A DNA stretch of 32,313 bases from Candidatus Omnitrophota bacterium (GCA_013286575.1 JABDFL010000011.1:1-32313), one strand, 5' to 3'; shown: positions 7,901 through 16,851, counted from the stretch's first letter. Made by a program: numbers and translations. The notes: generated from the letters alone by a model not told the origin.

Positions 7901-10900
7901 AATTCTGCTTCGCTGAATCCTTTCTTAAGATACCTTATGGTGACCCTTCCGTTATAATAGGAATGCACTGCTGCGGAATAGAAACTACGCATGTCCTCAG
8001 GTTTTAACATACGTTCTTTTAAAAGCAATCTATAGGGAACCCCTATTTTGCTGCCGTCATGGTCCCCGTTAAAAGCGAAAGTTATCCGGAAATATCTGAC
8101 CACTTTTCTAAATTTATTCTGGGCTGTATCGAAAACCCAGACTTCCCTTTTTTCGTTGGGACTTGTAAACGGCTGGGCTGCTTCAGGAACCATGTCCCCG
8201 CCTGTTGCAAAACGCACATGAAACAGGAATTTTATTACCCCTGATTTGGCATAATTGTAAACAGGGACCAGCTTACGGGGCAGGGCTTTATAAAAACGGG
8301 CGTGAAGATCATCGATCATATTGCGATAAAAAACCGGATCATGCAATCTCAGCCAAAAATACCAGTTACGCAACTGTTTTGTTATTTTGATAAGCAAGGG
8401 TTTATCAGCGAGGTTTGTCGCACCGCCTGCCTGCTGTCCGCCCCGGACAGTCAGGGATTTTACATTACGAAAAAATGTATTCAGTACCGGCTTGATTTCT
8501 TTTTTTGTGATCCCCTGAGAAGCAATGCTTTTAACAAGAACGATGATGCCGCAGCCGAATTTTCCCTGGTCCGTGTCCGATGAACCTAATAAATCACCTG
8601 ATTGAACACTGCCTTTTAAAACTGCCGCAGAACTTAAAATTAATGAAGCTAAAAACGGGACTAAAAAAGGAGTTAAAAGCATCATATGTCCTGCGTATGC
8701 AGCTACGGCCATTGATCCGAATAAACCTGACCATCCAACAAGTCTATTTCTCAATTTATCCCACCAGTTCCCTTCTGCGTTAGCAAAAGGTAAATTGACA
8801 TAAGAACGGGCCACGCGCGTACCCGGCAAGAGCGATTTAAACCATTGGCCTAAACTATTATGACCCTTTAAATTGTTTCCACTCCATGCAGCGCTGATCC
8901 GGTCAGGATATAAAACGCTGGCAGCTGCAGGGTGAAATATTTCATGCAGCCATTTTTGTAACACATATAGACCGCGGGTAACAAAAGGCATGGCCAGCAG
9001 CATCCATGAAACCCCTCCATCCAAAAATATACTAAGACCAAAGCCCCCTAAACCACCTAATAAAGCGCTTATATCCATCCACCGTAAACTTTGACTGCCT
9101 AATAATGCGTCTTGAGGATCTTCCTCTGCAGGTATCGGTGGCGGCGGAGCAACTTTTCCGCTGGCCACATCACGTAATTTAGCCAAATCTTCCGCTAATA
9201 TCTGTTCTTCCCCGGATGATGCTGCCGGAGGCGGCAGAGCAACATCAAGAAGGACTTTTTGATCTGTTGGATCAGGAAAAACAGGTGGAATCCCCGAAAG
9301 CTGTGGAGATAACGGTGCCGGGCCTGCTGTATTATTGCTGGTTTTATGCGTCGATAAACCGTTTAATGTATAACCTCTTGTTCTCAAGCCTAATAGTCCC
9401 AATCCTACAGCAGTTAATACAATAGTGACCGTTCCCCATGACAGATAATTTTCATGATTCTGTTGCGCATCTTCTACTATAGGCATACTCACTGTCTGTA
9501 AATATGCCGGATGAGATAAAGCAGCTTCCTTTTCTCTTTGTTGGCGGTTACGTTTGAAGACATCTTCAGGATCCATACTATCACCTGTAGCCAGCGGGGC
9601 TGAAGGAGTAGTTATGGTTGATGTTACATTAGGACCAGGAGCATTTTCCGGCGGTAATGTTTGCCGTAATAATGCCGCCATTTCCGGGGTTGCGTGGGCA
9701 ATTCTATCTTGTCTAATTCTCCTAAAAACCGCTTCAGGATCCATTGATGCGGCCCCTGCCTCTGTTGCAGTAGAGTCAGCAGGTTGATTGTTCGGAATTA
9801 TTGGCGGTGCCACAGGTGCAGACGATGCTACAGCATTTGCAACAGGCGCGGATAATGTATGAAAAATATCAGCTTCGGGTTTAGGAGGCGGTGGCGGTGG
9901 TGATGATGCCGGAGCTGCTGCCGGCGGTGCCGGCGGAATTGGTAATGCTGCCAACGGTGCTGTTGAAACCGGCTTCACCGCCGTTGGTGTCGGTGAAACA
10001 GGTCTTGCTTGTGCTACTGGTGTCGGTAAAAACGACCTTACAGCCACTGGTGGTGCCGGTGAAACAGGCACTGCTGACGGCAACTGCTGCTGCATTTGCC
10101 GGGACACGGAAGCAGGTTTAGGAAAACGGATGGTTTGGCCGACATATATTTTATTAATATCTGTCACATTAGGATTGGAGTTTTTCATCACATAAAGAGC
10201 ATCTTTCAGGACAACGCCGTGTTCTCCAAATAAAGGATTGATCTTGTCAAATTTTTGAATGATATGCCCTAAATCAAGGTCCCCCTTTTCTACAATTCCT
10301 GCTATTTCCTCAGGATTGGAACCGGGAATTTGCTGAAAAGCATGGGCTAAAGGAGCTGCTGCAGCGAAAGCTGTTAAAACAGAAAACGAGAGAAGTATTC
10401 CGCGTGCGAATGCCCCTATTTTTTTAGAAAGCGTGATTTCATCCTGTCGGCCCTGCTGTGAAAATTTGAATATCTCCCCATCCTTACCTGTAGCTGTCAG
10501 GTCAACAGTGGCCATGGCCAAATCAGTCCCTAGCTTGATCCCGTCAGGATCAGGGGTCTCCATATACTTGGCCGAATCCGGACCAAAACCGGCAAAATAC
10601 ATCCCGCCTGATGCATATTTATGGGGTACTGTTTGCTGGGTAATGGGATCGTAATCTTCTTTAATATAGTTATAGACGCATTTTTTATAAGCTTTCAGAT
10701 ATTGCCGGAATATTTTTTCTTTTGCATCCTTATCAGCAATGTCTACTCCGGTTACTTTATTTCTCCCCACATATATCCTTCCAAGTAAGCTGTCTTTTAA
10801 ATGGCGCTTATACCAGGTCGCCAAAATCATGGCATTATAAACCTGCCTGACAACGGCAAAATTCTTTCCCTCATTGACCTCCTGGCGCAATTCAGGAAGG

Positions 10901-11631
10901 ATAACATCACGCAAAACCTCCGAATACGCCCCGGCATCCTCATAGACATGCCGGTGGTATATAAATGCTTTATAATCAGCTTCCAACATAACATCCAACC
11001 GGCTTTTGACAACAAAGGCACTGCTGCCCTGGACATATACTTCTGCGGATTCAGGGAGTATCCAGACTTTATTAAAAGTGTTGATAGGGACAGATGTCGT
11101 GCCGTAAAGTTCGTAAGCCCTGCGGTAAATTTTTTGCCAAAACCGTTTTCCTAATTCATTTCCAGGATAGCTTAAGGAAGCCATTACCTGTTTGAGCAGA
11201 TAATCCTGTTCCAGCAGATCTTTTCCCATCAGGGTAATCCCGAAATTACCAGGCACAATACGGTCTTTTTCATAGGGTGAAAGATTGACCCATAAATCCT
11301 CTTCAGGGACGGCAAGGCAGGTCAGGAAATATTTTGCCAAACGGGTAATGCCGTCTTTTAAAAACGGTCCCTGAAGACCGGAACCCCCCTTATCTACTAA
11401 AAAATCAAAACGAAGGGGATTTTTGCTGTTGACCATGATCCCTTTTAACTGTAAGGGTTCAAAAGAAGGGCTGGTGGTGACCATGGTCCCCGCAGCAGGC
11501 AATCCCATGAAGGTCTGCGCTTGGGCCACATCCCAAATGCCGGAAGAACTTAGCACAAAAGCGCTCAACAGGAAAATGATCCCGAGACGGAACAAAAGGA
11601 AATCCTTAAATGAGGAAAAACGTAAGATCAT
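4990..11631 (-). CDS. Giant exported/membrane protein with LysM, proline-rich and GlmS-like (amidotransferase + SIS) regions
   Basis: A 2213-aa protein. Residues 1-38 are a signal peptide (cleavage after AQA). Residues about 40-350 form a module shared with the upstream giant protein. About 404-430 is a second signal-peptide-like segment (ending PLAHA), and 447-507 is LysM-like (INKIYVGQTIRFP). About 510-620 is proline/alanine-rich, followed by a twice-repeated SMDPE.VF.R.RQ motif. TM segments lie near 729-748, 851-890 and 964-1005, with HEIFH at 896-900. From Cys1027 (CGIIVLVKSIAS) it resembles a class II glutamine amidotransferase, with HVRFATGG at 1138 and NGD at 1188. Near 1660-1790 is a SIS sugar-phosphate domain (DDIILMVSKSGATFSTKLAL). 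Another hydrophobic stretch follows, and the last 75 residues share a motif with the upstream giant. The start overlaps that gene's stop (ATGA). The domains suggest an envelope or amino-sugar role, which is inference. Confidence 0.8.
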   Translation of the reverse strand: MILRFSSFKDFLLFRLGIIFLLSAFVLSSSGIWDVAQAQTFMGLPAAGTMVTTSPSFEPLQLKGIMVNSKNPLRFDFLVDKGGSGLQGPFLKDGITRLAKYFLTCLAVPEEDLWVNLSPYEKDRIVPGNFGITLMGKDLLEQDYLLKQVMASLSYPGNELGKRFWQKIYRRAYELYGTTSVPINTFNKVWILPESAEVYVQGSSAFVVKSRLDVMLEADYKAFIYHRHVYEDAGAYSEVLRDVILPELRQEVNEGKNFAVVRQVYNAMILATWYKRHLKDSLLGRIYVGRNKVTGVDIADKDAKEKIFRQYLKAYKKCVYNYIKEDYDPITQQTVPHKYASGGMYFAGFGPDSAKYMETPDPDGIKLGTDLAMATVDLTATGKDGEIFKFSQQGRQDEITLSKKIGAFARGILLSFSVLTAFAAAAPLAHAFQQIPGSNPEEIAGIVEKGDLDLGHIIQKFDKINPLFGEHGVVLKDALYVMKNSNPNVTDINKIYVGQTIRFPKPASVSRQMQQQLPSAVPVSPAPPVAVRSFLPTPVAQARPVSPTPTAVKPVSTAPLAALPIPPAPPAAAPASSPPPPPPKPEADIFHTLSAPVANAVASSAPVAPPIIPNNQPADSTATEAGAASMDPEAVFRRIRQDRIAHATPEMAALLRQTLPPENAPGPNVTSTITTPSAPLATGDSMDPEDVFKRNRQQREKEAALSHPAYLQTVSMPIVEDAQQNHENYLSWGTVTIVLTAVGLGLLGLRTRGYTLNGLSTHKTSNNTAGPAPLSPQLSGIPPVFPDPTDQKVLLDVALPPPAASSGEEQILAEDLAKLRDVASGKVAPPPPIPAEEDPQDALLGSQSLRWMDISALLGGLGGFGLSIFLDGGVSWMLLAMPFVTRGLYVLQKWLHEIFHPAAASVLYPDRISAAWSGNNLKGHNSLGQWFKSLLPGTRVARSYVNLPFANAEGNWWDKLRNRLVGWSGLFGSMAVAAYAGHMMLLTPFLVPFLASLILSSAAVLKGSVQSGDLLGSSDTDQGKFGCGIIVLVKSIASQGITKKEIKPVLNTFFRNVKSLTVRGGQQAGGATNLADKPLLIKITKQLRNWYFWLRLHDPVFYRNMIDDLHARFYKALPRKLVPVYNYAKSGVIKFLFHVRFATGGDMVPEAAQPFTSPNEKREVWVFDTAQNKFRKVVRYFRITFAFNGDHDGSKIGVPYRLLLKERMLKPEDMRSFYSAAVHSYYNGRVTIRYLKKGFSEAEFKPNYGAVLRALRKKRYINFWGYVNREFKGVDEEFKSWFPAYNEKIFNQINDALFGMAPGDGTIPPLEQHLDLTQGSWFASVRYAHVMANHHDLQEAKNDILFEKQGRMIGRVFSEVYDQVEPFISRRGYNPSDPELVRTLNDLYVKDEKTARKLGLEYQFRMIEIFKDMLDKRMAQEAGQQTLAGKIFRQWEKKWKRQGMDLEHMRRLFIDVAVEKFFTADNTAATKEFAESSDGTYGLYMNSSLDDSITFYQDNQDVIIGLNRKKGYYGAASDPRVLKSIGPDGQQEFEEVMHLKDGEIVRLSFSPSNEIIVRSWIRVSGEWKESTKEELEKRFYPTAREYVDADGVKKINPYYAPPGVQYDNPRQIVQEDLRNTSKVLAQARAEWNDSGSFNMQSTDYLSERIADNIKKNGRARVVLIGFDNSHTLTKQFKEIGNDLIDTSKVSFEPVDANEFDKSPSAFNIQPDDIILMVSKSGATFSTKLALRIIKTLVNPKNIFCMGARIDSVLNTMIGQGLRPGKDKFTKRVFVTGEFYPAETPVVSEVLLMFQLQQLAVNLARRLEKRNDARNSIGLKFPTQDLERIAPKITAGSLKMAQELTGYDISGKAYKNADKKIKAMGTYLGKVALEPFIKTWFMRFFVAGVLLSPALLLGHYLGWGILLNVAINVFWISVLVPVLAANFYRKRIGRPKNGGYGTFQLFIAAKAIIHKTQRNFFSRIMTNKFSLMGPTEPLGGDPEIDFTANYASAVKAGDIILRFFLAHKENEGSMGVNQTVYPKTEVFGPTIKGKAQILNVEIKVPHEEGAGKDEIRLMDNTVGVLGEMIAAKTIGVEMSRIASWNGRFFDTAFTISSAGVYTTRLNPISEEARMILDSGREKTVAEITDETIVPLRLAGDNAMGSLSNDHNPGGINMNSRLMRLKITGDLQNRIEMDKNLTSEPVINGVVPKVSQIVTVTPDMLRAMLGEGYLN

Positions 11632-14600
11632 ATTGATCCCAAAAGATGGTTGATCGCTGTTTGTGTCAATGGCTTGACATTTTCAATAACAGGAACCAGT
11701 CCTTCAGATTTTAATAAAACATCCAGCTGCGCCTTGTCATCAAAAGCTGTCTTTATCTCCCCTGTCCCTTTAGACTGGAGCACAACATTTTCCAAATCAA
11801 TACCGCCGTTAGGTATGGCTGCCATTGCATTATCCGGCCGGGAGATTTCTTTGATTAAATTTTTAAAGACAGGTATAAAAACAACATTGTTTTTGAAGCC
11901 GGGGTCCATGGCATTAATAAATGAATTAATTTTAGCAATCACTTCTTCCTGATGGCCAGGGGCCCTGCCTATGCGGACTATATTTTTTTCAATGGTGGTG
12001 CCGACATAGCTGCCTCGAAAACCAACCCCGTAAACCGTATAACCGTCCAATTCATTATCCACATAAGCATGCAACAACGGCCAAACCATGTCTGTCTCTT
12101 TTTTATTGCCAATGGCATTGACAAGCTCATTAAAAGCCTCCGGATGATGCGCTATAAAATCCTTGTCCTGCAAATAATGCAGGGCCTGGCGCCAGGCATC
12201 GGCCCCTCTTTTTGACAGCTGGGCCATGTACAAAATCCAGTCCTGGTTTGTGAAACCTTCCGTGTTTGTCAGCATCATTTGGGAATTCTCTCCAAGGACC
12301 TGGTACTGATCGCCATGATAGAGCAAAAATGTCCGCACTTCAGGCCCTGCACAGTGAATATCATTTTGGAACAATAATGTCACTGCCCGCAAGCGTGCGA
12401 TGGCAGCCATCTGCCTCACGGCATTTGTAGGATCGAGCAAATCTTCAAGGTCTTTTAAAGGGTCTTCATCGGCCGGCACAGCAGATATTTTCTGAGGGAC
12501 CATATTTAATGTACTGGCCAATTCCGCATATACACCGGGAATGCTATGGCCTCCCTCAACCCAAATGGGCATCTGCGGGGGAACATTCAAGAAATGAGTA
12601 TCCGTTGATGGATTGATTTCCATATTTATTCCGGCCACCAACTGCGGGTCAATGGATTTAAGAAAGACATATTGCACTCCGTCCTCAAATCTCTTGGACC
12701 TTATCTGATGTTCGAGATTTCCCCTTAAATGGTTTACGATGACATTATATTTGACGGCATCTGTCTTTTTTAAATCTTGGATAAGGTCTCTCATGCTTCG
12801 TAAAACATCCATGAAATCAGAAAGCTGCAAAGGATCGTTGGTAAAATTGGGATACATTATCCGTTGTTTTTTTGCCTCTATCGTTGGGCGCTGGGCAAGA
12901 ACATTAACGCCTTCCCAAAATAAATTGGCCGCCATTTCAGGAGGGGCATTCAAAAACAATCTCAATGCATCACTTTGCGTGACTGCACCGGGCGCATTCC
13001 TGAATTCGTCTAAATATTGCATTTCAACTTCCTTATTTTTCACTTCATTTAAAATAACCCCTCCAAGCTGTTTTTCAGCCGATGCAATGACCCTTTGAAG
13101 AAGGACCCTGTGCCCCTGATCTTCAAAATTCGGTGAATTTTTTAATATAAAATGAAGATCATATAAAGCCATGCCTGGAAAACGCAGATGCATTGAGGCC
13201 AGGCGGGTCAATACCTCTGTTAATTTTGGGTCAAATATATTAGGATTTGTAATAGCTATAATGTAATCCGTATATTCCGGTGATGAGGCTTCTTTGCCTA
13301 AATCCTGCAAAGCTAAGCGCTCCGGCTCAGAAATATCAACTGATGAAAGCTTGTCATCAATAGCTGCCTGTAACGCATCAATCCCCAATGACCTTAATGA
13401 CGACCCCATCTGATATTCATTTTTTAATGATACGGGATTTTGAAGATTTCGGTTTTTCACATAAGACAAATACGTTTCAACGATCCTGGGGGCGGCTTTT
13501 AATGTCTGGTCCTTGGTGACACCTTTTTGCTGGTCTGATCCTATAAAGCTTTTTATAACGATCTCATCCACCTTCATGGAATTTCTATTTAAAAGCCCGC
13601 TTAATAGTTCGAAGGCCAGTTTTTTGTTGCTTAATTTAAGGAACACATCGGCCATTCTGATTAAATATGCAGGGTTGCTGTATTGCTCAATGTATTTATT
13701 CATGATTGCCTCCCCTGATCCGGTATCGGAAGGTCTTTTGTAAACACTGTCAGCTTCATCAATGGCCCTGGCCGCGCTTTCAGCCGTAATACTGCCTTCG
13801 CCGCGCAAATAACCTAGAAATGTCTTTTCTGCAGATTCCCAACTGCCACCGCCACTGATGGCTGGACCTCCGGAAACAGCGGCCCTCGGACGGGCTGTAT
13901 ATCCTATAGAAGGGGCAGTACCGCCTCCTGAATTATCGGGTCTTGCAGCAACAGGGACATTTCGCGGAGCATTATTGATGGCTGCCATGAATTGGCCCTG
14001 GGTAAACCCTGTAGAGTCATTGAAGCCCGCCACCATCTCACGCCAATCGCCTTGATACTTGGCCACTAAACGGGCATCAAAATTAAGTTCGCTCCAGTAA
14101 GTAGAGGATACATTTAAAGAATTTCCTGCCGGATTAGGCATGCTAAAGACATGGGCAATGATGTCATTGACCAATGGTCTTAGCTGCACAGCGATGACAG
14201 GCAAAGCAGCAAGGGCTTTTTTCTCTAGACCATAATCACCTTTTAATTTGCTGTTCATTAAACTGTACCATTTATTGACATTATTATTGACCCCCATGGC
14301 CAGAATCACCGGTAAGTTTGCGGCAATCGCCCCGATAACCTGGGGGTCTTCATTATCGCGGATGGCATCATATAAAAATGGCAAATAAAAAGGGCCTCCT
14401 TCACTGAGGATCCTTTGAACATTGCCCTGAGGGTCCTCGCTGTTTTGTAATTGCTGCAGATAAACTTTTAAATCCCCGCTTAAAGGCATGATCCTGACCG
14501 GTGTGGAAGGCAAGCCTGTGTAAGCCTGTCTAAATTGGGCAAGTACATTATTAAAATCAGCTTCTGTGAGCGCTCCCTGCTGGACAGCAAAAAATACCAT

Positions 14601-16745
14601 CCCGAGTTTATAGTAATTCAAGACATCTGTCTGATTTCCGGCGCATTCTTTGGCCATCAGATCGATATTGTCAAAAAGATTTCCCCTATTACCGCCTGAT
14701 AAAGCAATAATGCCTTCCATGGCATGACGGACCTGCTCAATCCAATTTTGTGAGCCGACAGTGTCGGTGGGCCTGTTTTTCTGGATGAAGTCCTGGATGC
14801 TTTGGCTGACACTGGCAGCAACAGGCATATTTTGATTCCTGGCTGCTGAAAGCATGGTGTTATAAACAGTCAGATCATTGGGCTGGGGAGTTTCAGACAA
14901 ATATTTGCTGATCATATCTTGATGGTACCCGCTTGATTTGGGAATGGCTAAAAACACCAAAGCCGCTGCCCTGGCAACAATTCTTCTTGGATCATGTAAT
15001 TTGTCCTGAACATGGGCAAGCCCGGAAATGTTATGGCTTGATAAAAAACCGCCGGATGCCCCGCCTTTTTGGACCATTAATGCAACGACCATCAGCCTGG
15101 CCGCTTCCACGGAAGCGTTAGGGTCATCTGTATTAATCAACCGTTCAAAAATCCCGGTTTGAAAAAATCTCTGCATGAGCGTCGAGGACGGGACCTGATT
15201 GGAAAGCGTGTATTTGGTCAATAAATACTTCGCAGCTGCCAAGCGCAATTCCTGGGAAGTAACATTATTGGCGTTTTTCAGATCTAAAACAAAGTTACCG
15301 ATAAGATTGAGAATGCTTACCGGGACAGCCGCTGATATATTGGGAAAAGACATTGTCGTATTGGTCAATATGTCCAGGGCCTTATCGTAAGACCCTCCTT
15401 TACTTAAACTCAAACACAGGGCAGCATATTCATCCAGGCTGTCGTCACTAAAATACCTTTCATCAGTCAGTCTGTTAAAAGCTTGCGCGGCTGCTGTTGG
15501 GTCCCCGCTTCCGTAAGCTGCCCCCCGGATAATGCTTAAATCCTGCGGGGCAACAGACTGTTGATAAATTTGCTGTGCCTGTGCCAGCACGGGTTGGGCT
15601 GTAGAAATAAGAGTTAGGGCCAAAAAAACCCTGGCAATTAAAAAATTCTTTTTTCTAAAACCAGCCGCGGCCATGGCTTTATTAGTAGTAGTGACTTCAT
15701 GAAGGGCGCCTCCGAAAAAACCGCCGGAGAAATATTTTCGCGGGACAATGCTTTGGCTGGCTTCATCAAAATCTTCTTTAATAAAATTAAAAACGCCTTT
15801 TTTGTAGGCCCTTAAGTATTGATCGTAAATTTCAGAGACCCGTTGTTTATCACGGCTGTCAATGCCCTTGATCTTATTGCGGTCAATGTATCCTTTGGCA
15901 ATAATGTTATTTCTTAAATGGTCTTTGTACCATTTGGCCAAGATCAGGGAATTGTACACCTGGCGCAAGGGCGCAAAATTCTTTCCCTCATTGACTTCTT
16001 TTTCCAGGGCAGGGATCACCAGTTCTTTTATTACGGCCGCAGACAAAGTGCCTGTGCCGGTTTCTGTGACCGCAGCTGTATTAAAACGAAATTTATTTTT
16101 ATTTGCGGCCAAATAATCTTTTTCCAGCATTACCTTCAAAGAACTGTCTGCCACAAAAACCGCATTCATTTTTGTATTTTCATACACCACTGCCTTGTCA
16201 GGAACGATCCATACCTTATTAAAAGTGTTAAATGGGATATTGGTGGTGCCGAATTTTATCAACGCTTGCTTGTAAATTTTTTGCCAGAATTCACGGCCCA
16301 GTTGGCGCTCAGGATAAAGGGCCGTGGCCATGATCTGCTTGAGCATATAATCCTGGGCCAGCAAATTTTGCCCCATCAGCGTTTTCCCAAAAAATTCCGG
16401 AACGATCCTGTTTTTTTCAAATGGGGATAAATTGACCCAGATCTCTTTTTCAGGGGTGGTCAATGATGCCAGGAAATAAGCGGCTATCTTTTGGCTTTGT
16501 GCCTTTGCCTGCCCTTTGTTTAAATGAGCATCCCCTTCATCCAGAATAAAATCAAATTTAAACGGATTTTCAGGATGAAAAATAATCCCTTTAAGGGTTG
16601 CCTTGTTGAATTTAGGGCTGAAATCAACCATGTGTCCGGGGGCAGGCAAATCAATAATGCTTTGGGCAGAGGCATCAGGAAGCGGACCTACGGAGGTAAA
16701 TAAAAAAACTGTCAGGATCAAGCGGGCGATAAGTTTAGTAAACAT
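11628..16745 (-). CDS. Giant exported helical-solenoid protein, paralogous ends with its neighbour
   Basis: I chose the ATG at 16745 (1705 aa), not the upstream TTG at 16757, because GAGG lies 6 bases before it and it opens a clean signal peptide (MFTKLIARLI to ASA, cleavage near residue 27). Residues about 28-343 match the N-terminal module of the downstream giant protein: LPAPGHMV, WVNLSPFEKNRIVP, TLMGQNLLAQDYMLKQ, NTFNKVWIVP. A second signal-peptide-like segment (VFLALTLISTAQPVLAQAQQ) lies near 362-385. The rest, to about 1600, is a long run of amphipathic helices like HEAT or TPR solenoids, with no catalytic motif that I recognise. The final 68 residues (DNAM, NGGIDLEN, LLGSI) match the C-terminus of the neighbour. 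It is probably exported and may act as a scaffold. It is transcribed from a strong promoter through two attenuator-like terminators. Confidence 0.8.
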   Translation of the reverse strand: MFTKLIARLILTVFLFTSVGPLPDASAQSIIDLPAPGHMVDFSPKFNKATLKGIIFHPENPFKFDFILDEGDAHLNKGQAKAQSQKIAAYFLASLTTPEKEIWVNLSPFEKNRIVPEFFGKTLMGQNLLAQDYMLKQIMATALYPERQLGREFWQKIYKQALIKFGTTNIPFNTFNKVWIVPDKAVVYENTKMNAVFVADSSLKVMLEKDYLAANKNKFRFNTAAVTETGTGTLSAAVIKELVIPALEKEVNEGKNFAPLRQVYNSLILAKWYKDHLRNNIIAKGYIDRNKIKGIDSRDKQRVSEIYDQYLRAYKKGVFNFIKEDFDEASQSIVPRKYFSGGFFGGALHEVTTTNKAMAAAGFRKKNFLIARVFLALTLISTAQPVLAQAQQIYQQSVAPQDLSIIRGAAYGSGDPTAAAQAFNRLTDERYFSDDSLDEYAALCLSLSKGGSYDKALDILTNTTMSFPNISAAVPVSILNLIGNFVLDLKNANNVTSQELRLAAAKYLLTKYTLSNQVPSSTLMQRFFQTGIFERLINTDDPNASVEAARLMVVALMVQKGGASGGFLSSHNISGLAHVQDKLHDPRRIVARAAALVFLAIPKSSGYHQDMISKYLSETPQPNDLTVYNTMLSAARNQNMPVAASVSQSIQDFIQKNRPTDTVGSQNWIEQVRHAMEGIIALSGGNRGNLFDNIDLMAKECAGNQTDVLNYYKLGMVFFAVQQGALTEADFNNVLAQFRQAYTGLPSTPVRIMPLSGDLKVYLQQLQNSEDPQGNVQRILSEGGPFYLPFLYDAIRDNEDPQVIGAIAANLPVILAMGVNNNVNKWYSLMNSKLKGDYGLEKKALAALPVIAVQLRPLVNDIIAHVFSMPNPAGNSLNVSSTYWSELNFDARLVAKYQGDWREMVAGFNDSTGFTQGQFMAAINNAPRNVPVAARPDNSGGGTAPSIGYTARPRAAVSGGPAISGGGSWESAEKTFLGYLRGEGSITAESAARAIDEADSVYKRPSDTGSGEAIMNKYIEQYSNPAYLIRMADVFLKLSNKKLAFELLSGLLNRNSMKVDEIVIKSFIGSDQQKGVTKDQTLKAAPRIVETYLSYVKNRNLQNPVSLKNEYQMGSSLRSLGIDALQAAIDDKLSSVDISEPERLALQDLGKEASSPEYTDYIIAITNPNIFDPKLTEVLTRLASMHLRFPGMALYDLHFILKNSPNFEDQGHRVLLQRVIASAEKQLGGVILNEVKNKEVEMQYLDEFRNAPGAVTQSDALRLFLNAPPEMAANLFWEGVNVLAQRPTIEAKKQRIMYPNFTNDPLQLSDFMDVLRSMRDLIQDLKKTDAVKYNVIVNHLRGNLEHQIRSKRFEDGVQYVFLKSIDPQLVAGINMEINPSTDTHFLNVPPQMPIWVEGGHSIPGVYAELASTLNMVPQKISAVPADEDPLKDLEDLLDPTNAVRQMAAIARLRAVTLLFQNDIHCAGPEVRTFLLYHGDQYQVLGENSQMMLTNTEGFTNQDWILYMAQLSKRGADAWRQALHYLQDKDFIAHHPEAFNELVNAIGNKKETDMVWPLLHAYVDNELDGYTVYGVGFRGSYVGTTIEKNIVRIGRAPGHQEEVIAKINSFINAMDPGFKNNVVFIPVFKNLIKEISRPDNAMAAIPNGGIDLENVVLQSKGTGEIKTAFDDKAQLDVLLKSEGLVPVIENVKPLTQTAINHLLGSI

Positions 16746-16759
16746 AAGCAGCCTCAAAT

Positions 16760-16801
16760 AAAAAACCCAATAATCTTCCCTGGCCGGGAAAAATTATTGG
16801 G
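16760..16801 (-). terminator. Attenuator/terminator 2 in the leader of the giant-protein operon
   Basis: On the minus strand CCCAATAAT and TTCCC pair with GGGAA and ATTATTGGG around a GGCCA loop, then TTTTTT follows. This is a near-perfect intrinsic terminator about 15 bases before the start codon of the solenoid protein. Its 5' arm can instead pair with TATTGG just upstream. Confidence 0.75.
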
Positions 16802-16808
16802 CTGCAGC

Positions 16809-16814
16809 GTCCAA
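16809..16814 (-). promoter_or_regulatory. Upstream half of attenuator unit 2 (TTGGAC element)
   Basis: On the minus strand TTGGAC, a 10-base loop ACGCTGCAGC, and CCAAT can form a small hairpin that would take the 5' arm of terminator 2. The same pattern (TTGGAC..TG..GCCCAAT) occurs in unit 1, 85 bases upstream. Confidence 0.45.
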
Positions 16815-16851
16815 TATATTTACGCGCTTCTGTGTGCGTAATTACTTAAAT

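Noticed and set aside
15918-16430. 170-aa plus-strand ORF inside the solenoid giant gene
   Set aside because: It is antisense to the conserved N-terminal module and has no ribosome site or recognisable motif.
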